From Chaenocephalus aceratus (lineage: Eukaryota > Chordata > Actinopteri > Perciformes > Channichthyidae), in assembly GCA_023974075.1 (NCBI GenBank), contig CM043797.1, forward strand, positions 13,068,178 to 13,132,177: a DNA stretch of 64,000 nt, given 5' to 3'. Both the position numbers and the translations under genes were made by a program. Positions 11,001 through 21,719 of this stretch are shown here, piece after piece (position 1 is the first letter of the stretch; every line of letters begins with the position of its first letter). The notes beneath the pieces were generated by a model. That model worked only from the letters and a program-made list of their open reading frames with translations. It was not told the DNA's origin and searched no databases.

Positions 11001-12680
11001 ATTTATCTTGTTGCTTTTGCTGTTGGTAATTTACCATTGATATTGTCATCCTTGCTGTGAGACGGCAAGTAGGTTATAATTTGTTGGTGAGTTGAAAATG
11101 TCCACTTTGTACTTGTCACAATTTCCAACACTTGACTTTAAACAAACAAAAGAGACCATTTTATTTTCCCTTTCTTCCACTTCTTTACAAGAAGTAAGTA
11201 TAACGTTTAACTGCTCTAGCTAGAGGTAAGACACATTAATTGGAACACACTCTGTGCACACCAACATGCGTGAATATTGGTCCTAATCTTCACAAACTGC
11301 CTCATTAGTATCATACTAACAGAGGCATAGCGGGACCAAAGTGACACCCTGAGGCATGCCAAAAACATTGCCCACATGAAAAGCTTATACATATGCTGCA
11401 GTATACAACAAAAGTCTAACTGGTGAACAGAATATTATACAAAACCCTAATCTTATACATAGTTCCTGCCTTTCTCAATAATGCATCACCTAGCCTAATT
11501 AATTCAGGAACAGCAAGGAAAATAGGATTTCTATATTTATGAGCTTTATAGGAGGTGAATTTCTTCACATTCAAGTTACATTTTCGTAATGATGAACTAC
11601 TATAATGGTCACATTATGGAGACTGAAGCAAAATGATAAACATCAGAGAACGCCCCTAGGGTAATATATATTCCATTGTGTTACTGCAGAATAGGTTGTC
11701 TCTCTTCTCGTTGACTTTGCACTCTAAACTGGAGATGAAGTTGCATGTGTCGCACACATATTCAGGGTGTGTGACTGAGGCCTGCCATGCTTGCAAAGCA
11801 GGTAGCACCAGCTCCTCACAAGGAGACGAAACAAAATAGAATTATTTATAGGTGTGAAATATTTATTTGGGATCCGTCTCTGCCCCCATTGCTAAAATAT
11901 AGCCTAACATAGGTTATTTAGCAGAAGACCCTGTGGGCTTGAACATTCACAGATTCATTTCTCCTCATATAAGTGCCAAAATGAAAACATAGTTGATGGT
12001 GTTGGCCATGTATAACCACAAGTAATTAAATTAAAGGTATCATTTATATAAATAAGTGTGTGGTACTTACTGTGTCAAAGCCAAGAAGGGTTACTATTAT
12101 TAACATCTAAGGAACATAGTAAATGACACTGCTAGACACTTTTGAATATACGTACATATTCAAAAGTAAATATTCATTTAATGACCTTGTTCTTGAAAAG
12201 CCTACCGCTGTGTAGAGCGAATACATAGCACTCTCCTAGAAGTTCCAGAGGAGATTTATCAAGGGGTTCATAGGAGCTACTAAAAAGTGAGACATCAGTA
12301 TGGTATTTTATGTTCCACTAAAAGGGCACTGGACTTTTCTGTATGACAACCTCTATGTCAAAGCAATTGTATGACAGTGTAACACATTGAACATCCTAAT
12401 AAGTATTTTGTACTCTCTATTTAAGTACGTGGGCCTCACACAAAAGCAATTGATTATGTAAATAGGAGTATTGTACAGTTAAAGAGGACCACTGTGCTTT
12501 TGGGGCTTTTCCCTTTACTGTAGTGTGTTATAGGATTTTTAGTCAAGGTTAAAATCCCAGAGTTCCCCCCCCCCTGCCTGAAACATTTCTGTTGGACTCT
12601 ATGTTTAATTATGTAACATAATAACATCACAACATAAAACTTGTGCTTCTATTGGCTAGCGCTCTAACACATTGTACGTG
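8078..12680. other. 4.6 kb AT-rich DNA without recognisable genes
   Basis: I saw no domain-bearing frame, no terminal repeats and no RNA gene. A 9-A run near 8644 and a C run near 12568 are the only simple repeats of note. The region could hold introns or conserved non-coding elements that cannot be judged by eye. Confidence 0.45.
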
Positions 12681-12683
12681 ACA

Positions 12684-12716
12684 GGCTAACGGCCCGTCAG
12701 GCTAACGGCCCGTCCA
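12684..12716. repeat. 16-bp direct repeat at the edge of a GC-rich element
   Basis: AGGCTAACGGCCCGTC occurs twice back to back. It marks the change from AT-rich to GC-rich sequence and may be the edge of an unclassified element. Confidence 0.6.
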
Positions 12717-13086
12717 CACAGCGGCGTGCGTTGACGCTTGGAGTCATCTCGTCCACTCTGTTCTGATGAGTCCACCTCCGTTCCAGCGGAACATCCGTGA
12801 TTATGTGTTACAATGGCATTAGCAACCAGAAAATGACACCAGTAAGGACAAACAGATGAGAATGCTGCGTGGGGTCTGGGTGCCGTGTTGGCGGGACGTT
12901 GCACGGCGAGGAGCGGACAGTTTGAGCTGGGTTCATTTCCTGCTTGCTGCGTGGGGTCTGCGAGACAGCGAGACATCGCGAATGGACGCAGGAAGGAGGG
13001 GATGCTGAGGGGGATGCAGCACCCCCATCTGCGAGGCTCCACTAGCACCCGCAGCCCCAAACGCGGCGCACCTACAGTGTAACCCC

Positions 13087-13815
13087 CTAAACGCACCAGG
13101 AGCGTCTGCGCTGCGTTACGGCCGCGCCGCGGCGTTCGCAAAGATCGCGGCCACTCTAGTCAATGAGTGCTATTCCACCAGACGCGCCGAGCCGCACTGC
13201 GCCGAGCCGCGCTGCGCCAAGCCGCGCTGCGCCAAGCCGCGCTGCGCCGCGGCTCGAAGCGTCCCAGAAGCTCCTCGCCAAGGAATTTCTAAAATATAGG
13301 ATGAATCCTATTTTTGACGCGGCGCAGCTTTGCTGGTTGAGGGGGTGCACCCAAAACCGGCTCCTTCTCCTCCCCCCCACCACCGTCTTTCAAGTAGGAG
13401 AATACATGCCAGCGTTCTCCTCCGGTTTACAGACACTGTAAATTATATATATATACAATAATTATGATGATGAATGCATATTTTTTTTACCACTAAAATA
13501 CAGCAACACATCTTTGATTCATGTCGTTTATAACTGGAATATTACAGTTATTATTAACTGTGTCTGTAGTCTACAACACAACAACATAGGCAATAACAAC
13601 AATAAACACGATTTAAACAGACACAAACATAAACCATTTAACTACGTAGCCTACTACTTGTAGAAGTACAAATGTCCAGGAAATATTCCAAAATCAACAA
13701 CAACTGCGAGGCTGCACACACGACGCTCCGCTTCCGCAACGTTTTGAAACGCGCCTGGTGTGTTAGGTCGCACGAAGAGGTCGCAGCGTGGCGCAGACGC
13801 TCCTGGTGCGTTTAG
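13087..13815. mobile_element. GC-rich inverted-repeat element, ~730 bp
   Basis: The left end CTAAACGCACCAGGAGCGTC is the reverse complement of the right end GACGCTCCTGGTGCGTTTAG, and the match extends to about 25 bases. No transposase is visible. The superfamily is not decided, because no clear target duplication could be read. Confidence 0.68.
13183..13252. repeat. 15-bp GC-rich minisatellite inside the TIR element
   Basis: About four to five units of GCCGAGCCGCGCTGC with G/A variation at one position. It makes a short repeating open frame on both strands that is not a gene. Confidence 0.75.
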
Positions 13816-13817
13816 GG

Positions 13818-14632
13818 CAGGGGTCTTCAACTAAAATGCAACGAGGTCCAGTTAGAGAAAATGTCCCCATGCAAAGGTCCGGAACATCAAAATGTCTAAC
13901 TTGCTTCATGAATTAGTGTGAAATATATTGAAGTGACCTGTAGCTTTATCAACGTCTGCATGTAATCAACAACTGACTGCCAATCAAATAAAGAAAGTAC
14001 AAAAACAACAATATTTATTGTAAATTAACATTACTTAAATACTGTGGATATGTGTAATGTTCCTCTCTGGCGGCATTTACAAATAAAATAGAGAAAATAA
14101 ATAAAATAGTTTTTGAAAATATGTGCATCTTAAAAGTGCTTAATTTTAGATAAATCAAATAAAGTGTAGCAGCAGCTTGAGTTTCCCTTTTTCTTTGTTA
14201 ACCGTTTCAGATCATGACTTGACAGTTTCAGACGATTATAGAACAACATGAGTCTTTACACATCATAACAATTGAACAGTTTTAAAGTTTCTCTTTCTTT
14301 CCCTCTTATATTGCAGTCCCTCACTCACTTTTTTAAAATTCAGTGTGAGAATTGAGCTTGAGCTTGTCCTGCCAGGAGTCTGTAAATCTGAGCTGACATG
14401 GAGTCAGGGCTATTCTCATACACATGCAGGTGCTCATTGGTTACAGTGATGCAAACACAGGTATGGTGAAAAAAGAGAGAGCTATTTGAAGCAGAAAAAA
14501 AACAGCGTAATATACCATCTGACAAAGGCCTGTGCTATAATGCTTCAATTAACTGGCTATTCTACTCAGATCAATAGGAGACAGAGATGTTATAAATCAA
14601 GGGTTTTTATTATTATTTACAGCAGGGGTGGT
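13818..14632. mobile_element. hAT-like 5' end and following non-coding sequence
   Basis: CAGGGGTCTTCAACTAAAAT at 13818, directly after the preceding element, has the look of a hAT terminus. No matching opposite end was found, so the right limit given is only the start of the next terminus-like sequence (CAGGGGTGGTGGGGACC at 14633). Confidence 0.4.
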
Positions 14633-14864
14633 GGGGACCTTTTTCCTTTCAATTTTTACAACATCCTCCGAGGGCCGTACAAATTATTGAACTCAACCTC
14701 TGCTTAAAAAAAATAAAATCACAGCTCATTCATTTCGCCTTTCTTTCATGCTGTGCAAAAGAAAAAGCAACCTCTTAATCCAGATATCTCACCATGACTC
14801 ACACATGCATGCACGTGCACGGTGTGACATGACCACCAAAACGGAAAGATATGGACACAAGATG

Positions 14865-15085
14865 TGTGCAAAAGTATTTACTATCCTATCCATGTGAACA
14901 TGATTTAAGTGGAGGGGGGACCTAACCTCCTCTAGGGGGGTCCGGGGGCATGCTCCCCGGGAAGATTTTTTTTTTTTTAAATATTGAAGTTAAAAGCATC
15001 AATCTGGTGCACTTTGAGAGCAACATGAAGAGATCTATGGATACATCTCTCAACACCCAGATGAAACAGAACTGTAAGCTTACAT
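14865..15085. repeat. Fragment of a dispersed repeat shared with 48.4 kb and 51.1 kb
   Basis: The stretch around CCGGGGGCATGCTCCCCGGG and ATCAATCTGGTGCACT matches, in reverse complement, 48425-48600 inside the hAT at 47560-48753. In the same orientation it matches 51085-51180 (through CAACACTCATATGAAACAG). Three diverged copies therefore lie in this window. Since the 48-kb copy lies inside a hAT, this piece is probably a fragment of that family. Confidence 0.65.
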
Positions 15086-15528
15086 ATTTTTCTTTTTGGA
15101 TATTTTACAAATCACTCCCCTTTTAAAATATATTCTTGTTATTTTTAACAACTTTGTTGTTACTGTCATATAGTATTTTATACCTGTTTTTCATTTAGTC
15201 TCATTAATAACTATAATGATCATATCAAGGTATGCCTTAACTTCACTGAGCTGAGGTTATTTGAGCCTCTCAGGAGAGAGCTCTCTTCCACCTGGTTGTA
15301 GAAAAGCTCTTTAAATTCGTTAGCATAGCTAGCTAACCAGATGCTAATAACAACAGATCGCCACAGTGCTTACAACTAAAGACACAGCTACGCAAACACT
15401 GCGGCATGTATACGGCTCCTTATGGGTACTGCAATATTTTAAGGGCTGGAGCGGCGTTCCGGTGCTCTCTGTCAGCACTCCTTTCAGACGAGACATATAC
15501 CACGTGAAGACACGTTACGCTCGTGCTC

Positions 15529-16440
15529 ATGCCGCCTCGCAAATGTCCACCCTCTCCTGTTGGCAGTACAGATTCCCGGGAAGGGCATAAACTAAAAGTC
15601 CATCTCGCCCGGCTTCAGTTGGAAGCTAAAGACAGGGAGCAAGACAGGCAGTTTCAGTTAGAGATAAGGAAAATCGAGGCAGATAATGAAGTCCAGATCC
15701 GGATCCGGCAGATGGAGCTAGACTCCGAACTGCGCGCATCCAGTGTTGTTGGCAATACTAGAGAAAGCTTTCCACTTCCTTCTCATCCACCTGCCTTCAA
15801 TATAGGGAAACATATTACATTAGTGCCGGTTTTCCGTGAGACTGAAGTGGATGCATATTTTGGTGCGTTTGAACGCATTGCGGCGGCACTACAGTGGCCG
15901 GCTGAGGCCTGGGCTCTGTTAGTGCAGTGTAAACTTCACGGGAAAGCTCAGGAGGCGGTTGCTGCTCTTTCGCTAGAGGACAGCCTAAGTTATGACCTGG
16001 TAAAGCGTGCCATACGAGCTAGTTCCCGAAGCTTGTCGGCAAAAATGTAGGAACCACAGGAAGGGTCTTAATCAGATACATGTCGATGTTCACTAAGTGG
16101 GTTGCTTCATGTAAAGCGGCGGATTATGCTGCTCTGAGGGAACTGATCATGTTGGAGGAGTTCAAGAGATGTTTGCCTGATCGTATTGTGGTATACTTGA
16201 ATGAACAGAAGGTAAACTCTCTCTCTGCTGCCGCTGTGTTAGCTGATGAATATGTGCTTACGCATAACTCTGTGTTTTCTCCTGTTTATACTGAGAGGTC
16301 CCGTCGTGTGTCTGACGCCCAGTTACTGGGTCGGTGAATGTGCATGACGTAACTACAGAGGAGAGAGATTTCTATTATTGTCACCAACCTGGACATGCCA
16401 TCGCCAACTGTGCAGTTCTGAAACATAAAGAGCAGCCACA
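15529..16440 (+). pseudogene. Ty3-type retrotransposon gag, frameshifted
   Basis: From the ATG at 15529 the first frame gives a Lys/Glu/Gln-rich coiled-coil-like segment and then a SCAN-like capsid domain (KHITLVPVFRETEVDAYFGA, LQWPAEAWALLVQCKLHGKA, DSLSYDLVK). Near 16020 the frame shifts. The capsid C-terminal half continues in another frame from 16080 (EEFKRCLPDR, YLNEQKVNSLSAAAVLADEY). A further frame from 16334 carries a nucleocapsid-like zinc knuckle (CHQPGHAIANC) whose first cysteine reads as phenylalanine. Gag would build the particle; this copy is dead. The family call rests on close motif similarity to fish Ty3 elements with SCAN-like gag. Confidence 0.78.
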
Positions 16441-16479
16441 AAACATGTACCCTCCAAAAGGCATCGGTCTGATTAAAGC

Positions 16480-16922
16480 AGAGTCATCCCTTATCCCTGC
16501 ATCTGACTGTGACGATGGTGAGATAGATCCCTGTTTTAAGCCTTTTGTGTTCGAGGGGTTAATATCCTTAACTGGGGAGTGTGCCGATCAGAGACCTGTG
16601 CGCATAACGAGACACCGGAGGCGCACAGTCTGTGATTGTTGCCTCCACACTGCCATTTTCTGAACAGTCAGCCTGTGGTTATGGTTCCACATTATGCGGC
16701 ATTGAGATGGGTTATATACCACGGCCCGTACACAAGGTACATGTACAGTCAGACCTAGTAACCGGTTTCTACCCAGTCGCTGTATGTCCAGCATTACCGT
16801 TGAAAGGGATAGTGTTTTTAATGGGAAATGACATTGCGGGTAGTAAGGTGACCCCTGCTCTCGGAAATGATTCTGAAGCTTCCTTGTTTAATCCTGTGAT
16901 TGTTGCCGGTGCTTTTGGATAA
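16480..16922 (+). pseudogene. Ty3-type aspartic protease region, frameshifted
   Basis: Follows gag directly. A frame ending at 16663 carries the lead-in (GLISLTGECADQRPVRI). A second frame from 16632 continues with LPFSEQSACG, VHKVHVQSDLVTG and PLKGIVFLMGNDIAGSKV, which are familiar in the protease part of this Ty3 group. The frame change falls where the active-site DTG motif should be, so no functional protease is possible. The frame ends at 16922 and no reverse transcriptase follows: the element is cut off here. No LTR was recognised on either side. Confidence 0.7.
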
Positions 16923-17237
16923 AGATGTGCCCGAGGGAAAGCCAGGAATTGTGGCTTCCCCTCCTCATGAGGATGTCGCGAGCACGGCGCAACTCGACAG
17001 CTCAGACAAGCCTCTCGACTTTCCGACTCTCTCAGTAACCCGAGAGTGGCTAATTTATCGGATACTCATCCTAGTTTTGGTGCTAGTTCTACAGCACGTT
17101 GAGATCTGTTTAGGACTCAGCCTTTGGCCAATCATGGTCGTGTTCCTTTATTATAATCAGGGCTGCACATAACTGGTGCGCAGGTGTGCATGCGCACCTC
17201 CGCCAAAAAAAGAGCACCGGGTCATTTGAAAAAAGGA

Positions 17238-17293
17238 TAGAGAGAGAAGAGAGAGAAGGGAGAAGAGAAAAGAGAGGAGAGAGGAAGAGAAAG
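17238..17293. repeat. Purine-rich (GAGA)-type simple sequence
   Basis: A run of AGAGAGAAGAGAGAGAAGGG-type sequence on the + strand. Low-complexity, inside the older repeat region. Confidence 0.7.
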
Positions 17294-17559
17294 ATATTTG
17301 CGAGTTGCATATGAACTCAGGGCCAGCCCGTAGCACTGGCGTTATAGATGTTCGCCTAGGGCAGGGTAGGCGCTGCGCTGACAGCTCTGGGAGGGAAAAA
17401 AACATTTGTGACCGTTGGCGTTAATCCTAATTGTCGGCCTTGATGTAACAATATTCATAATTAAGTAAATGTAACACCCTTTTCATCCCGGTTACACGTT
17501 TAATTTGCCCTGTACGATGGGCGCTGTAAGTGATGAAAATGGGGGATGTTGGCTTATCT

Positions 17560-18500
17560 GGCACCCGCAGCTCACAGCCAAAGTGCGAGTGAGCGAGGGA
17601 GAGAGAGAAGGGTGCACCGCCCGGTACCGGCGCTGTTGTTATTAGAATCTGGTGCTAGCTGCTCTAACGGAAGAAGAAGATGTTTCTACAATGATGTGGA
17701 GGGAGAGTCCTCTCCACTCAGACTGAGAGGCTGATAACTACAGCTCAGTGAGGTAAAGCAGGGGTTCCCAACCTTTATTGTGCCAAGGACCTTAAAAAAA
17801 ATCAGATAATGTATGCACTGCCATTTCCCCACATAAACATAACAGTCTGCAATTAAACGGTTGTCTCCTGTGCGCTCCTCTTCCTACTTGGTGCACCGGT
17901 AACTTTCTCGTGCGCACGAGAGGCTGAGACCAGGCTGAGCTGCCGAATCCCTCGGGACATCATAAAAGCCATTTTCAACGGTTATCTGGTGAAAGATTAA
18001 CTAGGCTACTGGATGAAATAATATGACTGGTATAGGTGCGAGTGCGACCATTAAACACTTTTTGAAAACAATATTATGATAAAATATTTTTATATATTTA
18101 TAATTCTGCAAATATTACGATAAACTCACAGCTATTTCGGCCCGGTACCGGTCGGGGGACCGGGGGTTGGGAACCCCTGAGGTAAAGGACTAAAGGTAAA
18201 GGTGTTTAGATAGTTCACTTTAGTCTAAGTTCAAACAGTTTGGTCACAATTTATGTAAACACATATTTCCAAGGCACTCCTTTATAATTATTGGGATAAA
18301 CAGGTTTGAAATCATTCCAATGTATACTATAGGACAGTAAACCAAAAACATCCTATAAAACTGGAGAGATAACAAAAAAAATGCATAAATAAATGTTATG
18401 GTAAAATAAGATATGAATGAACACAAATAAAATAAGTTACATTCATTTCTTATTGGCTATGGTAGGTTATTGGTTATGTTCACATACTTATTTGATTACA
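17560..18500 (+). repeat. Older dispersed repeat (same family as 47.8-48.4 kb), split by a hAT MITE
   Basis: The segments GACTGAGAGGCTGATAACTA, GTGTTTAGATAGTT and TATGTAAACACATATTTCCA occur in the same order here and at 47940-48070, with the 421-bp MITE present only here. The 48-kb copy lies inside a complete hAT (47560-48753), so this is probably a decayed member of that hAT family. Confidence 0.65.
17759..18179. mobile_element. 421-bp hAT MITE with perfect 8-bp target duplication
   Basis: The ends CAGGGGTTCCCAACC and GGTTGGGAACCCCTG are perfect inverted repeats. The flanks AGGTAAAG at 17751-17758 and 18180-18187 are identical 8-bp duplications. No coding sequence. Both superfamily and limits are well supported. 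Confidence 0.93.
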
Positions 18501-18934
18501 TCCACTTATCTAAGATGATCACAACAGAGACTTTCGACCCAAAACCAGCTGTTGACTTGTGGATGCAAGCAGCTAATCACAGACTCAACCAGAGAGAAAG
18601 AAGTAGGCCTACATCATCAGCTACCATGTCTGACAGAGAGGAAGACAGTGAGGAGAACAGTCAGGAGAACAGTCAGGAGAACAGTGAGGAGAACAGTCAG
18701 GAGAACAGTGAGGAGAACAGTGAGGAGAACAGAGAGGAGAACAGTGAGGAGAACAGTGAGGAGAACAGAGAGGAGAACAGAGAGGAGAACAGTCAGGAGA
18801 ACAGTCAGGAGAACAGTCAGGAGAACTGTGAGGAGAACCGAGAGGAGAACAGTGAGGAGAACAGTCAGGAGAACAGCCAAGTGCTTTTGAAAGTGCCTGC
18901 CCTTTCCAAATGGCTTCCAATGGAGCTTTCCTAG
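18470..18934 (+). CDS. ORF with acidic Glu-Asn-Ser-Gln minisatellite tail, probably transposon-derived
   Basis: A 154-codon frame (first in-frame codon is not ATG; internal ATGs exist). The first ~60 residues include ETFDPKPAVDLWMQAANHRL, which vaguely resembles linker segments in hAT-derived proteins. From residue ~60 the ORF is a run of EENSQENSEEN-type repeats encoded by a 15-base tandem repeat, and it ends soon after. The repeat is open in several frames on both strands, so its being open says little about coding. Most likely it is minisatellite expansion in a decayed element; a real acidic protein is possible but not favoured. Confidence 0.25.
   Translation: MVMFTYLFDYIHLSKMITTETFDPKPAVDLWMQAANHRLNQRERSRPTSSATMSDREEDSEENSQENSQENSEENSQENSEENSEENREENSEENSEENREENREENSQENSQENSQENCEENREENSEENSQENSQVLLKVPALSKWLPMELS
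18646..18875. repeat. 15-bp minisatellite (AGTGAGGAGAACAGT-type), ~15 units
   Basis: Units of GAGGAGAACAGTCAG and close variants (AGT/AGA, CAG/GAG changes), all multiples of three so the frame is kept. Confidence 0.88.
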
Positions 18935-19169
18935 ATAGTTTGGTGAAACAAACCATCTGAGTCAGGTTAGTGACGCTCCATCACATGTTTCTACTACAGG
19001 GTGAATCTTTAACTGAAGCTTGACTTTAAAGCAACCCAACGGAAGTTTCATGTAAGTTTAGTTCTTTCACTCGTAGCTCGGGCTGCGGGGATGCTAGAGA
19101 CAGGAGTATGTTGATACGACCTTCCTAGCCGGAGTTATGGCCGCATTTTACAATAAACTTCCATTGGGT

Positions 19170-19261
19170 CGCTTAAAAATAAATATCGCAATTCGAATCG
19201 CAATCGCAATATTTGTCAGAAAAATCGCAATTAGATTTTTTCCCAAAATCGTGCAGCCCTA
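19170..19261. mobile_element. Terminus of a hAT-like element (TAGGGCTGCACGAT type)
   Basis: Ends in AAAATCGTGCAGCCCTA, preceded by AATCGCAATCGCAATATT-type sequence. This is a familiar teleost hAT end read in reverse. A short inverted repeat upstream (19024-19045 with 19150-19175) may belong to it. The other terminus was not found. Confidence 0.5.
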
Positions 19262-19376
19262 GTTGGTGGTCATCCAGGAGCGGATGTCTTCCAGGCAGGT
19301 GTTTAGTGTTTGGATAGTGGTGGTATTGGGTTGTGTTTTGATGTAGACCTGAGTGTCGTCGGCATAGCAGTGGAAG
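19262..19376 (-). pseudogene. LINE reverse-transcriptase scrap with YADD
   Basis: On the minus strand these 115 bases read as an RT palm: FHCYADDTQVYI with the catalytic YADD box, followed by TTIQTLNTCLEDIRSWM. The open frame covers the whole strip, with no more of the element on either side. Motif order matches CR1/L2/Rex-type LINEs of fish. Confidence 0.75.
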
Positions 19377-19570
19377 TTGATGGTTTGCTGTGCTGCCTGG
19401 GGATGCTCAAATGCTCAGAGAAAGGAGTACGAATGTACGGCTTCCCCACTGACACAGAGCGGAGGAAAAAATGGCTGGCTCAAGTCAGCAGGAGCAATTT
19501 CACGACCAACAGCAACAAAATATGTGATGCAATTATATACAAACACTGCATTTGCACTTTTTCACAAAAC
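19374..19570 (+). pseudogene. THAP-type zinc-finger fragment, frameshifted
   Basis: One frame begins CCAAWGCSN, matching the C-x(2-4)-C start of a THAP domain. A second frame one base over continues with GFPTDTERRKKWLAQVSRSN and FTTNSNKICDA, the middle of the same domain, ending before the expected C-x2-H. THAP domains occur in host proteins and in P-element-like transposases. With a LINE scrap on its left and no further exon seen on its right, this is probably a dead transposon or processed fragment. Confidence 0.6.
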
Positions 19571-19639
19571 GAAAACCACACCATTGGGAAAGCTTAATGT
19601 TTTGTTTAATACAAAAAAACAGGGAAAGGCTTGAAAGAC

Positions 19640-20470
19640 ACTGAGAGTTGAGACTCAGGGTGCAGGGTGAGGGTCTTAGTGCAGGTATTCAGGCTCCATT
19701 GAATCTGGTTCTTGTGCTGAAAGAGGGAGTAACAGACGGGAGAAAGGGTTATACACACACAGCACACCTATTGGATGGGAAATGCCTTGGGGAGATAAGG
19801 TGTTTACTTATATAAAACGGTAGTATTAAACTTACCTTGTGTTTTCACTCTCACTTAAGTCCTTCTCCCTTTGCCATCAATCCAAAATCAGCTGAGCTGC
19901 AACATTATACAGACAGGTAATAATCAACAGAATCACAAGGACACAATATGGCTCTGCTAAAAACACTCACTCTTACACGCACCAACGTTATATTTATCTA
20001 ATATTTAACTCCCTCCACCCCCGCATACAATCCCGTTTAGAAGCCCCTCTTCTCTAATTCAACATGTTGGACGAAATGACATTAAGAGAACGGAATTTAC
20101 AATTAAAAGGCTGTTCAACGTGTGTTGCTAACTTGCTTCGGTATGCTAGCTTAATCTGTTATCTGTAAACGTTCCCTAAATCTACTAATTTAGGGATAAT
20201 CCACTGACATCCTTTAATACACATGTTCATTTGAATCAGACGTACTGATAATATCCGCAATATAAATCTTCTTCTTACCTTTAAAAGTCCGTCACGAACG
20301 GTCTATTATGCTGCAACTCCACAGCTCTGCCAACCTTGGTGCTAACTTCCGGGGAACGATTGAGAGGCTCCACGATCCGCCATTGCTGTAAAAAAGTGGT
20401 CCATTGGAGTGAACGGAGATGTCGTAACTATTCTATTATATGGCTCTGGATATTGCCAAACAGTAACAAT
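19640..20470. other. Non-coding stretch after the THAP fragment
   Basis: No domain-bearing frame. Moderately AT-rich, with short stretches such as CTAACTTCCGGGGAACGATT that look promoter-like, but I cannot assign a gene. Confidence 0.4.
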
Positions 20471-20473
20471 AAA

Positions 20474-21716
20474 GTCTGGCTTCAGACCGCAGCAAGGAGG
20501 CGGATCCTATAGGGGCGTTTCCTATAGGGGCGTTTCCTATAGGGGCGTTTCCTATAGTGAACGACGGGAGCCGGCTCTCGCCCGCGAACGAGCCGTTTTT
20601 TGTTTTGTTTTTGCGGAGGGATCTAGATCGGCATGAAGGCACATTATGCAATGTGCAATGTGGACATTATTCCGCTTATTACACATGGCCACATTCTCAA
20701 CAAAGTAACGACATGACTCCCAGTAATAATTGAAATGCTTTTATGGATTTAGAAAAATATTTTATTGATTTAAAAAATAGTTGTATGTATTGATTTAAAT
20801 TGACATGCATCCGCTAAGAAAAGTAGTCCGTTGTTACTGTTTGAACTAACGTAACAATGGCAGGAACTGCTTCTATAGTGTTTTTGAGGAGCTTTTTGAT
20901 TACAGATTTGAAAACATCGTTGCTTGCTTTAAAAGTAGCACAATTCATTATGTCAAACCTTGAAAGATATCCCTGCCCTAATGCCAAAAGTAACTGGCAA
21001 CTGAATATGTGTCGCCGTAGCTATGATGTCTATGTCTGGACCGCTGCGTAAAAAGGAGGGTTTCTGACCCATTACTTCTCTTCTTACTTCTATAAGAATA
21101 AAACACGGAGGACGGAGATCTCTTTTTGTCCCCCTCTTCTCCCCGCTGCAGCCTAGCAGTTGATCTCAAAGCACGCTCCCCTCTCCTGCAGGGAGAAAAA
21201 CTATATGTATATACTTTATATAGGTTGATACAGTTTTTAGTAGTTGTTATAGGTGTTGCCATCTGTTTTGTGTAGCGTGGTTCTACAAGCAAGTCAATGC
21301 ATTCATTGGGTGGTATCAGAGAGTTACACGGGTCTGTAAATGCAATGAAAACAATTGGCCACACCAAATAATTTATATTAAACATGTAATTTAATAATGT
21401 AAGTGATATATGTGTACACATATACATCATTAGTCAAAACAGGGCTACATTTGATTTAATTAAAAGGTATAATATGTAGTAAACTGAAGAGCCGTTTGGG
21501 AGCCGAAAGAGCCGGCTCTTCTTGGTGAGCCAAATGATCCGGCTCACCAAGAAGAGCCGGAATTCCCATCACTAGAACAATGACTTCTTCTGCGAGGATT
21601 TATAAAAGCAGCTGGAATCCTTTAAGTTGCTATTGGATAAAAAAAGTTAGGAAACGCCCCTATAGGAAACGCCCCTATAGGATCCGCCTCCTTGCTGCGG
21701 TCTGCTGCAGCCAGAC
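20474..21716. mobile_element. Long-TIR element, copy 1
   Basis: The left end GTCTGGCTTCAGACCGCAGC and right end GCTGCGGTCTGC...CCAGAC are inverted. Each end carries tandem 15-base units (CCTATAGGGGCGTTT) in opposite orientation, so the terminal repeats exceed 60 bases. Inside is a second inverted pair, ACGGGAGCCGGCTCTCG (about 20565) with AGAGCCGGAATTCCCATCAC (about 21560), suggesting a nested element. The copy at 25441-26642 matches it throughout. No transposase ORF. Confidence 0.8.
21490..21575. repeat. GAGCCGGCTCTTCTTGGTGAGCC palindrome region
   Basis: AGAGCCGGCTCTTCTTGGTG is followed by its reverse complement around ATGATCC, making an imperfect hairpin of about 60 bases. It recurs at 26455-26525 in the second copy of the element. 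Confidence 0.75.
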
Positions 21717-21719
21717 CCA

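Noticed and set aside
12686..13141. 151-residue minus-strand ORF
   Set aside because: Lies in GC-rich repeat DNA, has no domain-like pattern, and part of it reads through an element terminus; open by base composition.
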